Origin: Rhodococcoides trifolii
Lineage (GTDB): Bacteria > Actinomycetota > Actinomycetes > Mycobacteriales > Mycobacteriaceae
Assembly: GCF_014635345.1 (NCBI RefSeq)
Contig: NZ_BMCU01000002.1
Span: forward strand, 124,001 to 188,000
Reading direction: 5' to 3'
Length of the DNA: 64,000 bases
The notes beneath the pieces were generated by a model. The model saw only the letters and a list, made by a program, of their open reading frames with translations. It was not told where the DNA came from and did not search any database. A program made the translations under genes and the position numbers. Below, in pieces: positions 56,431-64,000 of the stretch (position 1 is the first letter of the stretch; every line of letters starts with the position of its first letter).

Positions 56431-58554
56431 TCACTTCGGGGTTGCGAGTGCGAAGGGCAGCACTGCGTCCGCTCCGGCGTGCCGGAGAGCCCGCGCTGCC
56501 ATGGTGAGAGTCCACCCGGTGTCGGACAGCAGATCCAGCAACAGGATCGGGCCCTCGACACCGGTCAGGTCGGGTGGATCGAATGCGTCGACCAGTCCCG
56601 CAACCTTGAACGCGGAATTCGCGGCAGACACCGGCGGTAGATCCGGGCGCACGTGCAGGACACCGAGATTCGTCAGCCGACCCACCGAGCTCAGACGCTC
56701 ACCGAGGTCGCGCAGCAGAACCTGGTGACCCGGGGTGTCCATCACCATGACGCTCGTGGGTCGTTCGTCCCACGTCCAGTTGGCGAGGACGGTGATGCAC
56801 GCTTTCTCGAGCGCGTCGGGTGCCGGTTCGTCCGGCCCGTCGACCAACGCTCGAAGTCGGGGCCCCCACACGGGGTCGGACATGCGACCCAGAACCCGAC
56901 CGGTCTCGGGGCCGTCGGTGATCTTGCCCGAGAGCTGAACGCCGACCTTCTTCAGGCCCGTGGGCCACTGCTTGCGGAACGGCAGGTCGAGGCCGGGTCG
57001 GTCGAGTCGCTTGCGCGTCGACTCCAGTGCAGCGTCGTCGACATCGACGGAATACGTTGCGCCGGTGCAGTTGTCGCAGCGACCGCACTTGTCCTGCTCC
57101 GGGTCGCCGGTCAGCCCCGGATCGTCGAGTTGACGTCGTAGAAACGCCATACGGCACTCCGAGGTGTTCTCGTACTCGATCATGGCGCGCTGCTCGGACA
57201 GACGCGCCTCGTCCAGGCGTTCGTAGCGCTCCTGGTCGTACGTCCACGGCTGTCCGGTTCCGAGCCAGCCGCCTTTCACGCGGTGAACGGCGCCGTCCAC
57301 GTCGAGAACCTTCAGCACCATCTCGAGCCGCGTGCGATTGAGCTCGACCATCGGTTCCAGCGCCTGCGTGGACTGCGGCTTCTCCGAATCGAGTACCTCC
57401 AACACACGCCGCACCACGTGCTCGCGTGGGAACGCGACCGAGGCGAAGTAACTCCAGATCTGTCGATCCTCCGGACCGGGGAGCAGTACGACCTCCGCGC
57501 GATCGGTGGCGCGACCGGCGCGACCGACCTGCTGGTAGTAGGAGATGGGTGACGACGGTGCCCCGACGTGAACCACGAAGCCGAGGTCGGGTTTGTCGAA
57601 ACCCATCCCGAGTGCCGACGTCGCGACGAGGGCCTTGACGCGGTTCTCCTGCAGATCCTGCTCTGCCACTTCGCGTTCCGCGGGATCGGTCTGCCCGGTG
57701 TAGGCGGCGACGGTCAGCCCGCGGTCACGCAACAGTGCCGCCAGATCGTTGGCTGCGGCGACGGTGAGCGTGTAGACGATGCCCGATCCCGGAAGCGACT
57801 CGAGGTGCTCGGCAAGCCACGCCATGCGCGCGGTGGGGTCCGGAATGCGCACGACGGACAGGTGCAGCGATTCCCGCTCGAGCCCGCCGCGCAGGATGGT
57901 GGTGTCGGCGCCACCGACCCCGAGCTGTGCGGCCACGTCGTCGACCACCCGGTCGTTGGCCGTGGCCGTGGTCGCGAGAACCGGTATGCCGTCACGCAAT
58001 TCGGCCACCAGGGTACGGATTCTTCGGTAATCGGGGCGGAAGTCGTGGCCCCAGTCCGAGACGCAGTGGGCCTCGTCCACGACGACGAGTCCGGCGTCCG
58101 CACTCAGGGACGGCAGAACCTGGTCTCGAAAGTCGGGGTTGTTGAGTCGCTCGGGGCTCACGAGCAGAACATCGAGCTCACCAGCGTTGACCTTGGCGTG
58201 CACTTCGTCCCACTCGGTCACGTTTCCCGAGTTGATGGTTGCGGCTTTGACGCCGGCTCGCTCCGCCGCGGCGACCTGGTTGCGCATCAGTGCGAGAAGT
58301 GGGGACACGATGACCGTCGGGCCCAGTCCCTGTTCGCGCAGCAGACGCGCAGAGATGAAGTAGACCGCGGATTTTCCCCATCCGGTGCGTTGGACGACCA
58401 GCGCGCGGCGGTGGTGCACGACCAGAGCCTCGATGGCCGTCCACTGATCGTCTCGGAGGACGGCGGACGGTCCGGCGAGATCACGCAGCAGCTCTTCCGC
58501 GCGGTCACGCAATTGCGGGAAGGCCGGAGGCCGGCCGGATCGCTCGGTGGTCAT
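56431..58554 (-). CDS. rqlH: RqlH-type RecQ-like DNA helicase with C-terminal PRTase-like domain
   Basis: This is a 707-residue superfamily-2 helicase. Motif I is RTGWGKSAVYF, the DEAH box is VVVDEAHCVSDWGHDFRPDY, and motif VI is QQVGRAGRATDRAE. A zinc cluster follows (ECRMAFLRR, CGRCDNC). The last 80 residues (VEGPILLLDLLSDTGWTLTMAARALRHAGADAVLPFALA) form a phosphoribosyltransferase-like segment. The combination and length match Mycobacterium smegmatis RqlH, a 3'-5' DNA-dependent ATPase/helicase. The start ATG at 58554 is divergent from the hydroxyacid dehydrogenase gene 39 bp away. Confidence 0.92.
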   Translation of the reverse strand: MTTERSGRPPAFPQLRDRAEELLRDLAGPSAVLRDDQWTAIEALVVHHRRALVVQRTGWGKSAVYFISARLLREQGLGPTVIVSPLLALMRNQVAAAERAGVKAATINSGNVTEWDEVHAKVNAGELDVLLVSPERLNNPDFRDQVLPSLSADAGLVVVDEAHCVSDWGHDFRPDYRRIRTLVAELRDGIPVLATTATANDRVVDDVAAQLGVGGADTTILRGGLERESLHLSVVRIPDPTARMAWLAEHLESLPGSGIVYTLTVAAANDLAALLRDRGLTVAAYTGQTDPAEREVAEQDLQENRVKALVATSALGMGFDKPDLGFVVHVGAPSSPISYYQQVGRAGRATDRAEVVLLPGPEDRQIWSYFASVAFPREHVVRRVLEVLDSEKPQSTQALEPMVELNRTRLEMVLKVLDVDGAVHRVKGGWLGTGQPWTYDQERYERLDEARLSEQRAMIEYENTSECRMAFLRRQLDDPGLTGDPEQDKCGRCDNCTGATYSVDVDDAALESTRKRLDRPGLDLPFRKQWPTGLKKVGVQLSGKITDGPETGRVLGRMSDPVWGPRLRALVDGPDEPAPDALEKACITVLANWTWDERPTSVMVMDTPGHQVLLRDLGERLSSVGRLTNLGVLHVRPDLPPVSAANSAFKVAGLVDAFDPPDLTGVEGPILLLDLLSDTGWTLTMAARALRHAGADAVLPFALATPK

Positions 58555-58593
58555 GTGGGGAACAGTATCGGCTGCGTCTGACAACCTGGACCG

Positions 58594-59532
58594 ATGATTC
58601 TGACGGTTCTGCAGGAGGGGGAGTTGCCGCCGAGGCTCCGATCCGTCGAGGCTCGGCACGCCACGTCGGCGAACCTCGCCGAGGTGGTGGAGGGATCCGA
58701 CGCGCTCCTGCTCTGGGACTCGTACCACGGGGTTCTCGAGACGGTGTTCGACCGCTGCGACGCCTTGCGCTGGGTTCACGTCGCGGCGGCCGGTGTGGAC
58801 GCAGTGCTCTTCCGCGAACTACGCGATTCCGATGTGACGGTGACCAATTCGCGCGGAGTCTTCGACCGACCGATCGCGGAGTTCGTGCTCGGATCAGTTC
58901 TTTCGATGGCCAAGGACACCCTGACGTCGGTTGCCCTGACCCGTCGTCGCGAGTGGCGTCACCGCGAGACCGATCGCATCGACGGGTCGTCCGCGCTCGT
59001 GGTCGGAACGGGGAGCATCGGCCGTGCGATAGCCAAGATGTTGTCCGCCGTGGGGATGAACGTCGCCGGTGTGGGCCGGTCCGAACGCACGGATCCCGAT
59101 TTCGGAACTGTCCACGCCAGTTCGTCGCTGGTCGACGTCGTCGGGGCGTTCGACTACCTGATCCTGGTGGCGCCCCTGACCGCGGGCACTCGCGGACTGG
59201 TTGGAGCCGAGGTGCTTGCTGCGACGCGACCCGGAGTGCGAATCGTGAACGTCGGGCGCGGTGAACTACTCGATACCTCTGCCCTGGTGGACGGGCTTCG
59301 AAGAGGCCACATCGCTGCGGCGGCGCTCGACGTGTTCGAGACCGAGCCACTGCCGAGCGATCACCCGTTGTGGGAGTTGCCGAACGTCCTCCTCACCCCA
59401 CACATGAGCGGTGACGTACGCGGGTGGCAGGACCGGATGGCGGAGGTGTTTCTCGCCAACCTCACGCGGTATCGGGCGGGGGATGAGCTGGTGAACGTGG
59501 TGGACAAGGGTCTGGGGTTCGTACCGGGGTGA
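58594..59532 (+). CDS. D-isomer-specific 2-hydroxyacid dehydrogenase family protein
   Basis: This 312-residue oxidoreductase has the Rossmann loop VGTGSIGRAIAKML, the catalytic Arg in NVGRGELLDTSALV, Glu in LDVFETEPLPSDHPLWELP and His in LLTPHMSGDVRGW. It is a different subfamily from the homologue at 50872-51786. Substrate unknown. It has no operon partner; the arabinosyltransferase gene starts 169 bp downstream. Confidence 0.9.
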   Translation: MILTVLQEGELPPRLRSVEARHATSANLAEVVEGSDALLLWDSYHGVLETVFDRCDALRWVHVAAAGVDAVLFRELRDSDVTVTNSRGVFDRPIAEFVLGSVLSMAKDTLTSVALTRRREWRHRETDRIDGSSALVVGTGSIGRAIAKMLSAVGMNVAGVGRSERTDPDFGTVHASSSLVDVVGAFDYLILVAPLTAGTRGLVGAEVLAATRPGVRIVNVGRGELLDTSALVDGLRRGHIAAAALDVFETEPLPSDHPLWELPNVLLTPHMSGDVRGWQDRMAEVFLANLTRYRAGDELVNVVDKGLGFVPG

Positions 59533-59576
59533 GGTGGTCGTAATTCGATCCCGGCGTCTCGGCCGACTTGTGCACG

Positions 59577-59619
59577 CCCAGCCCCAGCCCCAGCCCCGGC
59601 CCCGGCCCAACAGCCCAGC
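59577..59619. repeat. C-rich hexanucleotide tandem repeat (CCCAGC/CCCGGC)
   Basis: Six to seven imperfect copies of CCCAGC or CCCGGC lie in the 169-bp gap before the arabinosyltransferase gene. The length may vary by slippage; no other feature is seen in that gap. Confidence 0.6.
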
Positions 59620-59701
59620 CGGACCCCCCTTGTCTCAGGAACCACTCTCGTCCCTGCTGGTACGTTGCCTCGGGCAATCGGAATCGGAGCCGGGAGGCAG
59701 C

Positions 59702-62700
59702 GTGCGGGAACGAATTACACCTCGGCTTGTCGCCATAGTGGCGGCGATCGTCGGGATCGTTCTCACCGTCGCAGTGCCGTTCCTCCCCGTTTCCACCGAC
59801 GAGACCACGCTGAACTGGCCGCAGAACGATTCGGCCGCCAGCGTCACCGCACCCCTCATCGAGTACACGCCGACGTCGTTCGACGCGACGATTCCCTGCG
59901 CGGCAGCGACGCAGGACGGGCTGGTGCTGTCGACCAATCCCCAGAACTCACCGGATGCCGAGCGGTACGGACTGATCGTGTCGGTGTCGGAGTCGACGCT
60001 GAATGTCGTTCAGCGCAACACCGCGCTCCTGTCGGTTCCTGTCAGCGAGCTCCCAGCCGGGTGCTCGCTGACGATCGAGTCGACGTCCTCGGCCACCACG
60101 GTGACGCTGACCGGGCAGGAGCCCGTCGTTCGTGCTGGCGACGAGCGGCCGCAGCTGTCCGGAATCTTCACCGATCTGCAGACAGTCCCCGCGGGGATGC
60201 AGGCCACAGCGAACATCGACAGCCGGTTCACGTCCACGCCCACGGTACTGAAACTGCTGGCGATGATCGTCGGGGTCCTGGCGACACTGGTTGCGCTCAT
60301 CGCTCTGCACCGAATCGATTCGCTCGACGGTCGGCGTGCACGCCGATTCCTTCCCTCCGGATGGTGGAAGTTCGGTGTCGCCGACGCAGTCGTCGTCGGC
60401 ACCTTGCTGGTATGGCACGTCATCGGCGCCAACACCGCCGACGACGGCTACCTCCTCGGCATGGCTCGCGTGTCGGAGGGCGCCGGCTACATGTCGAACT
60501 TCTTCCGCTACTTCGGTGTGCCCGAGACCCCGTTCGGCACGCCCTACTACGACCTTCTCGCGTTGATGACCAAGGTGACGGCGGCCAGTGTCTGGATGCG
60601 CATCCCGGCTCTGATCGCGGGGATCGTGACCTGGCTCGTGATCAGCCGCGAAGTGGTTCCGAGACTGGGACGAGCTTCCCGGACCGCACGCATACCGCTA
60701 TGGACCGGCGCGCTGGTGTTCCTCGCCTTCTGGCTGCCGTACAACAACGGACTACGTCCCGAACCCGTGGTCGCGATGGGTGTTCTGCTCACGTGGTGTT
60801 CGGTCGAACGGGCCATTGCGACCCACAGACTGCTGCCCGCTGCGACCGCCATCCTGACCGCTGCTTTCACCTTGACGGCGGGTCCGTCGGGACTGATCTG
60901 TCTCGCACCGCTGATCGCCGGACTTCGCCCGATCGTGCGGATCGTCACCGACCGGGCCCGTGACTCGGGCCTTCTCGCGGTGGTGCTGCCTCTGATTGCG
61001 TCGGGTACCGCGGTTCTGGTCGCAGTCTTCGCCGATCAACCGTTCGCGACGGTCCCGGTGATGCAGGCGTCGCACGAAGCAGCCGGGCCCAACGTGGCCT
61101 GGTTCGACGAATATCTTCGCTACCAGTACTTGATGAACCCCACCCCGGACGGATCGGTGGCCCGCCGCTTCGGCGTGTTCGTGCTGGTGACCGCGATCGT
61201 CCTGACCATTGCCGTCATGCTGCGCAAGCACGGGCGAATCCCCGGAACCGCCGGCGGCCCCGCGCGGCGCCTGATCGGCATCACCATCGGCGCCATGTTG
61301 CTCATGATGTGGACGCCGACCAAGTGGACACACCACTTCGGGGTGTACGCGGGCCTGGCCGGGTCGATGGCGGTCCTGCTGGCTGTCGCGGTCGGTCCGT
61401 CGGTGGTTCGGTCGCGTCGCAACCGGTTGCTGTTCGCGTCGGGAATTCTCTTCCTTCTCGCGCTGGACTTTCGCGGCCCCAACGGGTTCTGGTACGTCTC
61501 GAGCTACGGGGTGCCGTGGTTCGACAAGCCCCCGTCCATCTCGGGTCACGGTCTGTCGACCGGCTTCCTCGGCCTCACGGTTCTGGCGTTGCTCGCAGCG
61601 CTGTACTTCCATGTGCGCGAGCCCTACACGCATCCCGCGACGCCGACAGCCACGCTGTGGAAGATCCCGCCGCTCACGGTCGCAGCAGCGGCCGTGGTGC
61701 TCTTCGAGGTGCTCTCACTGGCGAAGGGCGCGGTCACCCAATACCCGGCATATTCGGTGGGTCGGTCGAATGTCGATGCGCTGATGGGCAATTCGTGCGG
61801 CTTGGCCAACGACGTTCTGGTCGAGACCGATGCGAACGCGTCGATGCTGACTCCGATCTCGGGTGACGTCGCCGGTGGATTGGCGGGCACCGACTCGACC
61901 GGCTTCACCCCGAACGGCGTGGCCGGTGACCTGACGTCGGACGAGTCCGAAGACGCTGCGGGCACGGCGAACTCGGTCACCAACGATCCGTCGCAATCCG
62001 ATCAGGACACCAGCACATCAGCCGGAACAGGCGGCGGCGCAGGAGTTGCTGGCGTGAACGGCAGTTCGGTGGCGCTGCCCTTCGGCTTGGATCCGGCGCG
62101 CACTCCGGTGCTGGGCAGTTTCGGCACCACGACACCGGCGTCGCTGACTTCGGATTGGTACGTCCTGCCGAACGAACGCGGTGACATCATCTCCATCGCA
62201 GCCGCGGGCCGCATCCGGAGCGTCGACAAGGACGGCATCGTGACACCGGGGCAGAACCTCGAGGTCGAATACGGGCGCACCGCGCCGGACGGGACCGTCA
62301 CAGCGCTCGGTCGGGTGACGCCCATCGACATCGGACCGCAACCGTCCTGGCGAAACCTGCGAGTTCCGATGTCGCAGTTGCCATCCGACGCCGACACCGT
62401 CCGGCTCGTCGCATCCGATCCGAGTCTGGACCCGGACCAGTGGCTGGCGGTTACGCCGCCCAGGGTGCCGAAGACCGAGACGCTGAACGATCTGGTGGGG
62501 TCCACCGCACCGGTACTGCTGGACTGGGCGGTCGGCATGAACTTCCCGTGCCAGAACATGATCACCCACCACGACGGTGTCGCCGAAATCCCGCAGTACC
62601 GCATCAAACCCGATCGCACCGGAGCGGTGTCCACCAACGCATGGCAGGACCATTTCGGCGGCGGACCGCTGGGATGGATCGACAGACTGCAAGTGGCGCA

Positions 62701-62857
62701 ATCGATGCCGTCCTACCTGAAGGACGACTGGGCCCGCGACTGGGGCGACATCGAGGCGTACACCTCGATCGGCCCCGAGGCAGTGCCCGCGCAACTCGAC
62801 GTGACGCAAGTGACGAGGTCCGGGTTCTGGAGCCCGGGGCCGATCAAGACGTCCTGA
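59702..62857 (+). CDS. Arabinosyltransferase, Emb (GT53) family
   Basis: This 1051-residue polytopic enzyme transfers arabinose from decaprenyl-phosphoarabinose to cell-wall arabinogalactan or lipoarabinomannan. The N-terminal membrane segment and extracytoplasmic domain are followed by NTADDGYLLGMARVSEGAGYM, containing the GT-C aspartate pair needed for catalysis. About 13 membrane segments follow, then a carbohydrate-binding C-terminal domain (VSTNAWQDHFGGGPLGWIDRL). A Gly/Ser/Thr/Asp-rich insert (about residues 720-780) precedes the C-domain. GGGAGG lies just before the GTG start. Only one emb-type gene is in the window; assignment to EmbA, B or C is not possible from sequence reading. Confidence 0.92.
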   Translation: MRERITPRLVAIVAAIVGIVLTVAVPFLPVSTDETTLNWPQNDSAASVTAPLIEYTPTSFDATIPCAAATQDGLVLSTNPQNSPDAERYGLIVSVSESTLNVVQRNTALLSVPVSELPAGCSLTIESTSSATTVTLTGQEPVVRAGDERPQLSGIFTDLQTVPAGMQATANIDSRFTSTPTVLKLLAMIVGVLATLVALIALHRIDSLDGRRARRFLPSGWWKFGVADAVVVGTLLVWHVIGANTADDGYLLGMARVSEGAGYMSNFFRYFGVPETPFGTPYYDLLALMTKVTAASVWMRIPALIAGIVTWLVISREVVPRLGRASRTARIPLWTGALVFLAFWLPYNNGLRPEPVVAMGVLLTWCSVERAIATHRLLPAATAILTAAFTLTAGPSGLICLAPLIAGLRPIVRIVTDRARDSGLLAVVLPLIASGTAVLVAVFADQPFATVPVMQASHEAAGPNVAWFDEYLRYQYLMNPTPDGSVARRFGVFVLVTAIVLTIAVMLRKHGRIPGTAGGPARRLIGITIGAMLLMMWTPTKWTHHFGVYAGLAGSMAVLLAVAVGPSVVRSRRNRLLFASGILFLLALDFRGPNGFWYVSSYGVPWFDKPPSISGHGLSTGFLGLTVLALLAALYFHVREPYTHPATPTATLWKIPPLTVAAAAVVLFEVLSLAKGAVTQYPAYSVGRSNVDALMGNSCGLANDVLVETDANASMLTPISGDVAGGLAGTDSTGFTPNGVAGDLTSDESEDAAGTANSVTNDPSQSDQDTSTSAGTGGGAGVAGVNGSSVALPFGLDPARTPVLGSFGTTTPASLTSDWYVLPNERGDIISIAAAGRIRSVDKDGIVTPGQNLEVEYGRTAPDGTVTALGRVTPIDIGPQPSWRNLRVPMSQLPSDADTVRLVASDPSLDPDQWLAVTPPRVPKTETLNDLVGSTAPVLLDWAVGMNFPCQNMITHHDGVAEIPQYRIKPDRTGAVSTNAWQDHFGGGPLGWIDRLQVAQSMPSYLKDDWARDWGDIEAYTSIGPEAVPAQLDVTQVTRSGFWSPGPIKTS

Positions 62858-62861
62858 GGCG

Positions 62862-63962
62862 CTAGGCCCGCCCGTACTGCTTGGGAGCCGCCGGGGTGAT
62901 GTCCACACCGAGTTCGCGCGCCGCACGACGCGGCCAGTACGGATCGCGCAGCAGTTCGCGTCCGAGGAACACGGCCACGGCGTCGCCGGTGTCGACGATC
63001 TCCTGGGCCTGCTTCGGTTCGGTGATCATGCCCACCGCGGCGGCAGGAACGTCGGTCTCGTTCTGGATGCGGCGTGCGAACGGGACCTGGTAGCCGGGGC
63101 CGGTGGTGATCTTCGCGTGTGGCTCGTTACCGCCGGTGGACACGTCGATCAGGTCGACGCCGAGGTCACCGAGCTGCTGGGTCAGCAGCACGGTCTGATC
63201 GGCGGTCCACGCCTCCGATTCGACGCCCTTGTCTTCGCCGACCCAATCCGTGGCCGACACACGCACGAACAGAGCGAGTTCTGCCGGAAGTGTTTCTCGC
63301 ACCGCGTCGGCCACCTCGCGCACGAGTCGCGTACGGCCCTCGAAGGACCCGCCGTACTCGTCGGTGCGGGTGTTGCTCGCGGGGGAGAGGAACTGGTGCA
63401 GAAGGTACCCGTGCGCCCCGTGAATCTCCACGACCTTGAACCCGGCCTTGACCGCGCGTTCGGTGGCGGCGCGGAAGTCGTCGATCACCTTCGCGATGTC
63501 GTCGTGGCTCATCTCGCGGGGAGTCGCGTACTCGCCGAACGCCACTGCGGACGGCGCGACGGTCTCCCACGACAGTGAATCGTCGGCCGACAGCGACGTG
63601 CCGCCCCGCCACGGCGCTGCGGTGGATGCCTTGCGTCCCGCGTGCGCCAATTGAATGCCGGGGACGCTGCCGAAGTACTCGATCTCCGCGACGATCTCCG
63701 CCAGGGCGCGAGCCTGCGTGTCGTTCCAGATCCCGAGGTCGGCCGGGGTGATTCGCCCTTCGGGGCTGACCGCGGTGGCCTCGGTGATCACCAGTCCGGC
63801 GCCTCCGATGGCGCGACTGATCAGGTGGGTGCGATGCCAGCCGTTCACCGTTCCGACACTCGGTCCAGCGACGTCGGCCGAGTACTGGCACATCGGCGAC
63901 ATCCAGACGCGGTTGGGAAAGGTGACCTCGCGTAGGGTCAGCGGCTCGAACAACGTGCTCAC
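62862..63962 (-). CDS. Old Yellow Enzyme family NADH:flavin oxidoreductase (YqjM-like)
   Basis: This 366-residue FMN-dependent ene-reductase has Cys25 in WMSPMCQYSA, the His pair in EIHGAHGYLLHQFLSP and the C-terminal FLGRELLRDPYWPRRAA, all features of the thermophilic-like (YqjM) OYE class. It reduces activated alkenes or nitro compounds with NAD(P)H. The GTG start follows GAGGAGCTGAT. It is convergent with the arabinosyltransferase gene, four bases apart. Confidence 0.92.
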   Translation of the reverse strand: MSTLFEPLTLREVTFPNRVWMSPMCQYSADVAGPSVGTVNGWHRTHLISRAIGGAGLVITEATAVSPEGRITPADLGIWNDTQARALAEIVAEIEYFGSVPGIQLAHAGRKASTAAPWRGGTSLSADDSLSWETVAPSAVAFGEYATPREMSHDDIAKVIDDFRAATERAVKAGFKVVEIHGAHGYLLHQFLSPASNTRTDEYGGSFEGRTRLVREVADAVRETLPAELALFVRVSATDWVGEDKGVESEAWTADQTVLLTQQLGDLGVDLIDVSTGGNEPHAKITTGPGYQVPFARRIQNETDVPAAAVGMITEPKQAQEIVDTGDAVAVFLGRELLRDPYWPRRAARELGVDITPAAPKQYGRA

Positions 63963-64000
63963 ATCAGCTCCTCGACATAAATCGGTACATGTCCTTCTGG

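Noticed and set aside
54663..56561. Open frame of 632 codons on the minus strand across the membrane protein and SDR genes
   Set aside because: It covers two real plus-strand genes and their gap, has no start signal and no domain.

Overview
The window is about 64 kb of high-GC DNA. It looks like the chromosome of a mycolic-acid actinobacterium, most likely Rhodococcus in the broad sense (Nocardiaceae). Evidence: many GTG starts and GTGA/ATGA overlaps, the core runs tig-clpP1-clpP2-clpX and valS-folC-DUF4233-ndk-rne-rplU-rpmA-obg-proB, an Emb-type arabinosyltransferase, a WS/DGAT-like acyltransferase, an IdeR-type iron box, a fused pcaL gene and an RqlH-type helicase. I see no insertion sequence, prophage, CRISPR array or attachment site, so this reads as ordinary chromosome with metabolic accessory blocks between core blocks.

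Layout. 1-4.6 kb: two tRNA genes, then trigger factor and the Clp protease/unfoldase. 4.6-5.2 kb: an orphan small gene flanked by three copies of an imperfect palindromic repeat. 5.2-10.2 kb: a shikimate/dehydroshikimate module (MHS-type importer, TetR regulator, shikimate dehydrogenase, fused 3-dehydroshikimate dehydratase) that should produce protocatechuate. 10.2-12.7 kb: a SelW-like thioredoxin-fold protein, an HTH/membrane-protein pair behind a 45-bp palindrome, and a secreted lipase. 12.7-20.1 kb: the complete protocatechuate branch of the beta-ketoadipate pathway, with pcaHGBLRF on the minus strand and pcaIJ divergent. Together with the preceding module it would take shikimate to acetyl-CoA and succinyl-CoA.

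20.1-25.6 kb: an AraC regulator with a divergent NmrA/DUF1772 pair, then fdhD with a formate-dehydrogenase-like molybdoenzyme. 25.7-29.0 kb: an IdeR-like box, a siderophore-binding lipoprotein and a tightly packed DmmA-like / ferredoxin-reductase / DUF3445 haem N-demethylase set. This is the most unusual functional combination here. 29-36.5 kb: aldo-keto reductase, S9 peptidase, an HTH-ClpN protein behind twin perfect operators, an esterase, a CmtR/cation-efflux pair and a MarR/Bcr efflux pair.

36.5-48.7 kb: core translation, folate and proline genes. 48.6-54.0 kb: a minus-strand run ectA-ectB-ectC followed closely by a D-2-hydroxyacid dehydrogenase, a sirtuin and a WS/DGAT-like gene. 54.2-64 kb: a heptad-repeat membrane protein with a degenerate SDR, an RqlH-type helicase, a second D-2-hydroxyacid dehydrogenase, the arabinosyltransferase and an Old Yellow Enzyme homologue. 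The regulatory proposals rest on palindromes and spacing read by eye and have not been tested.
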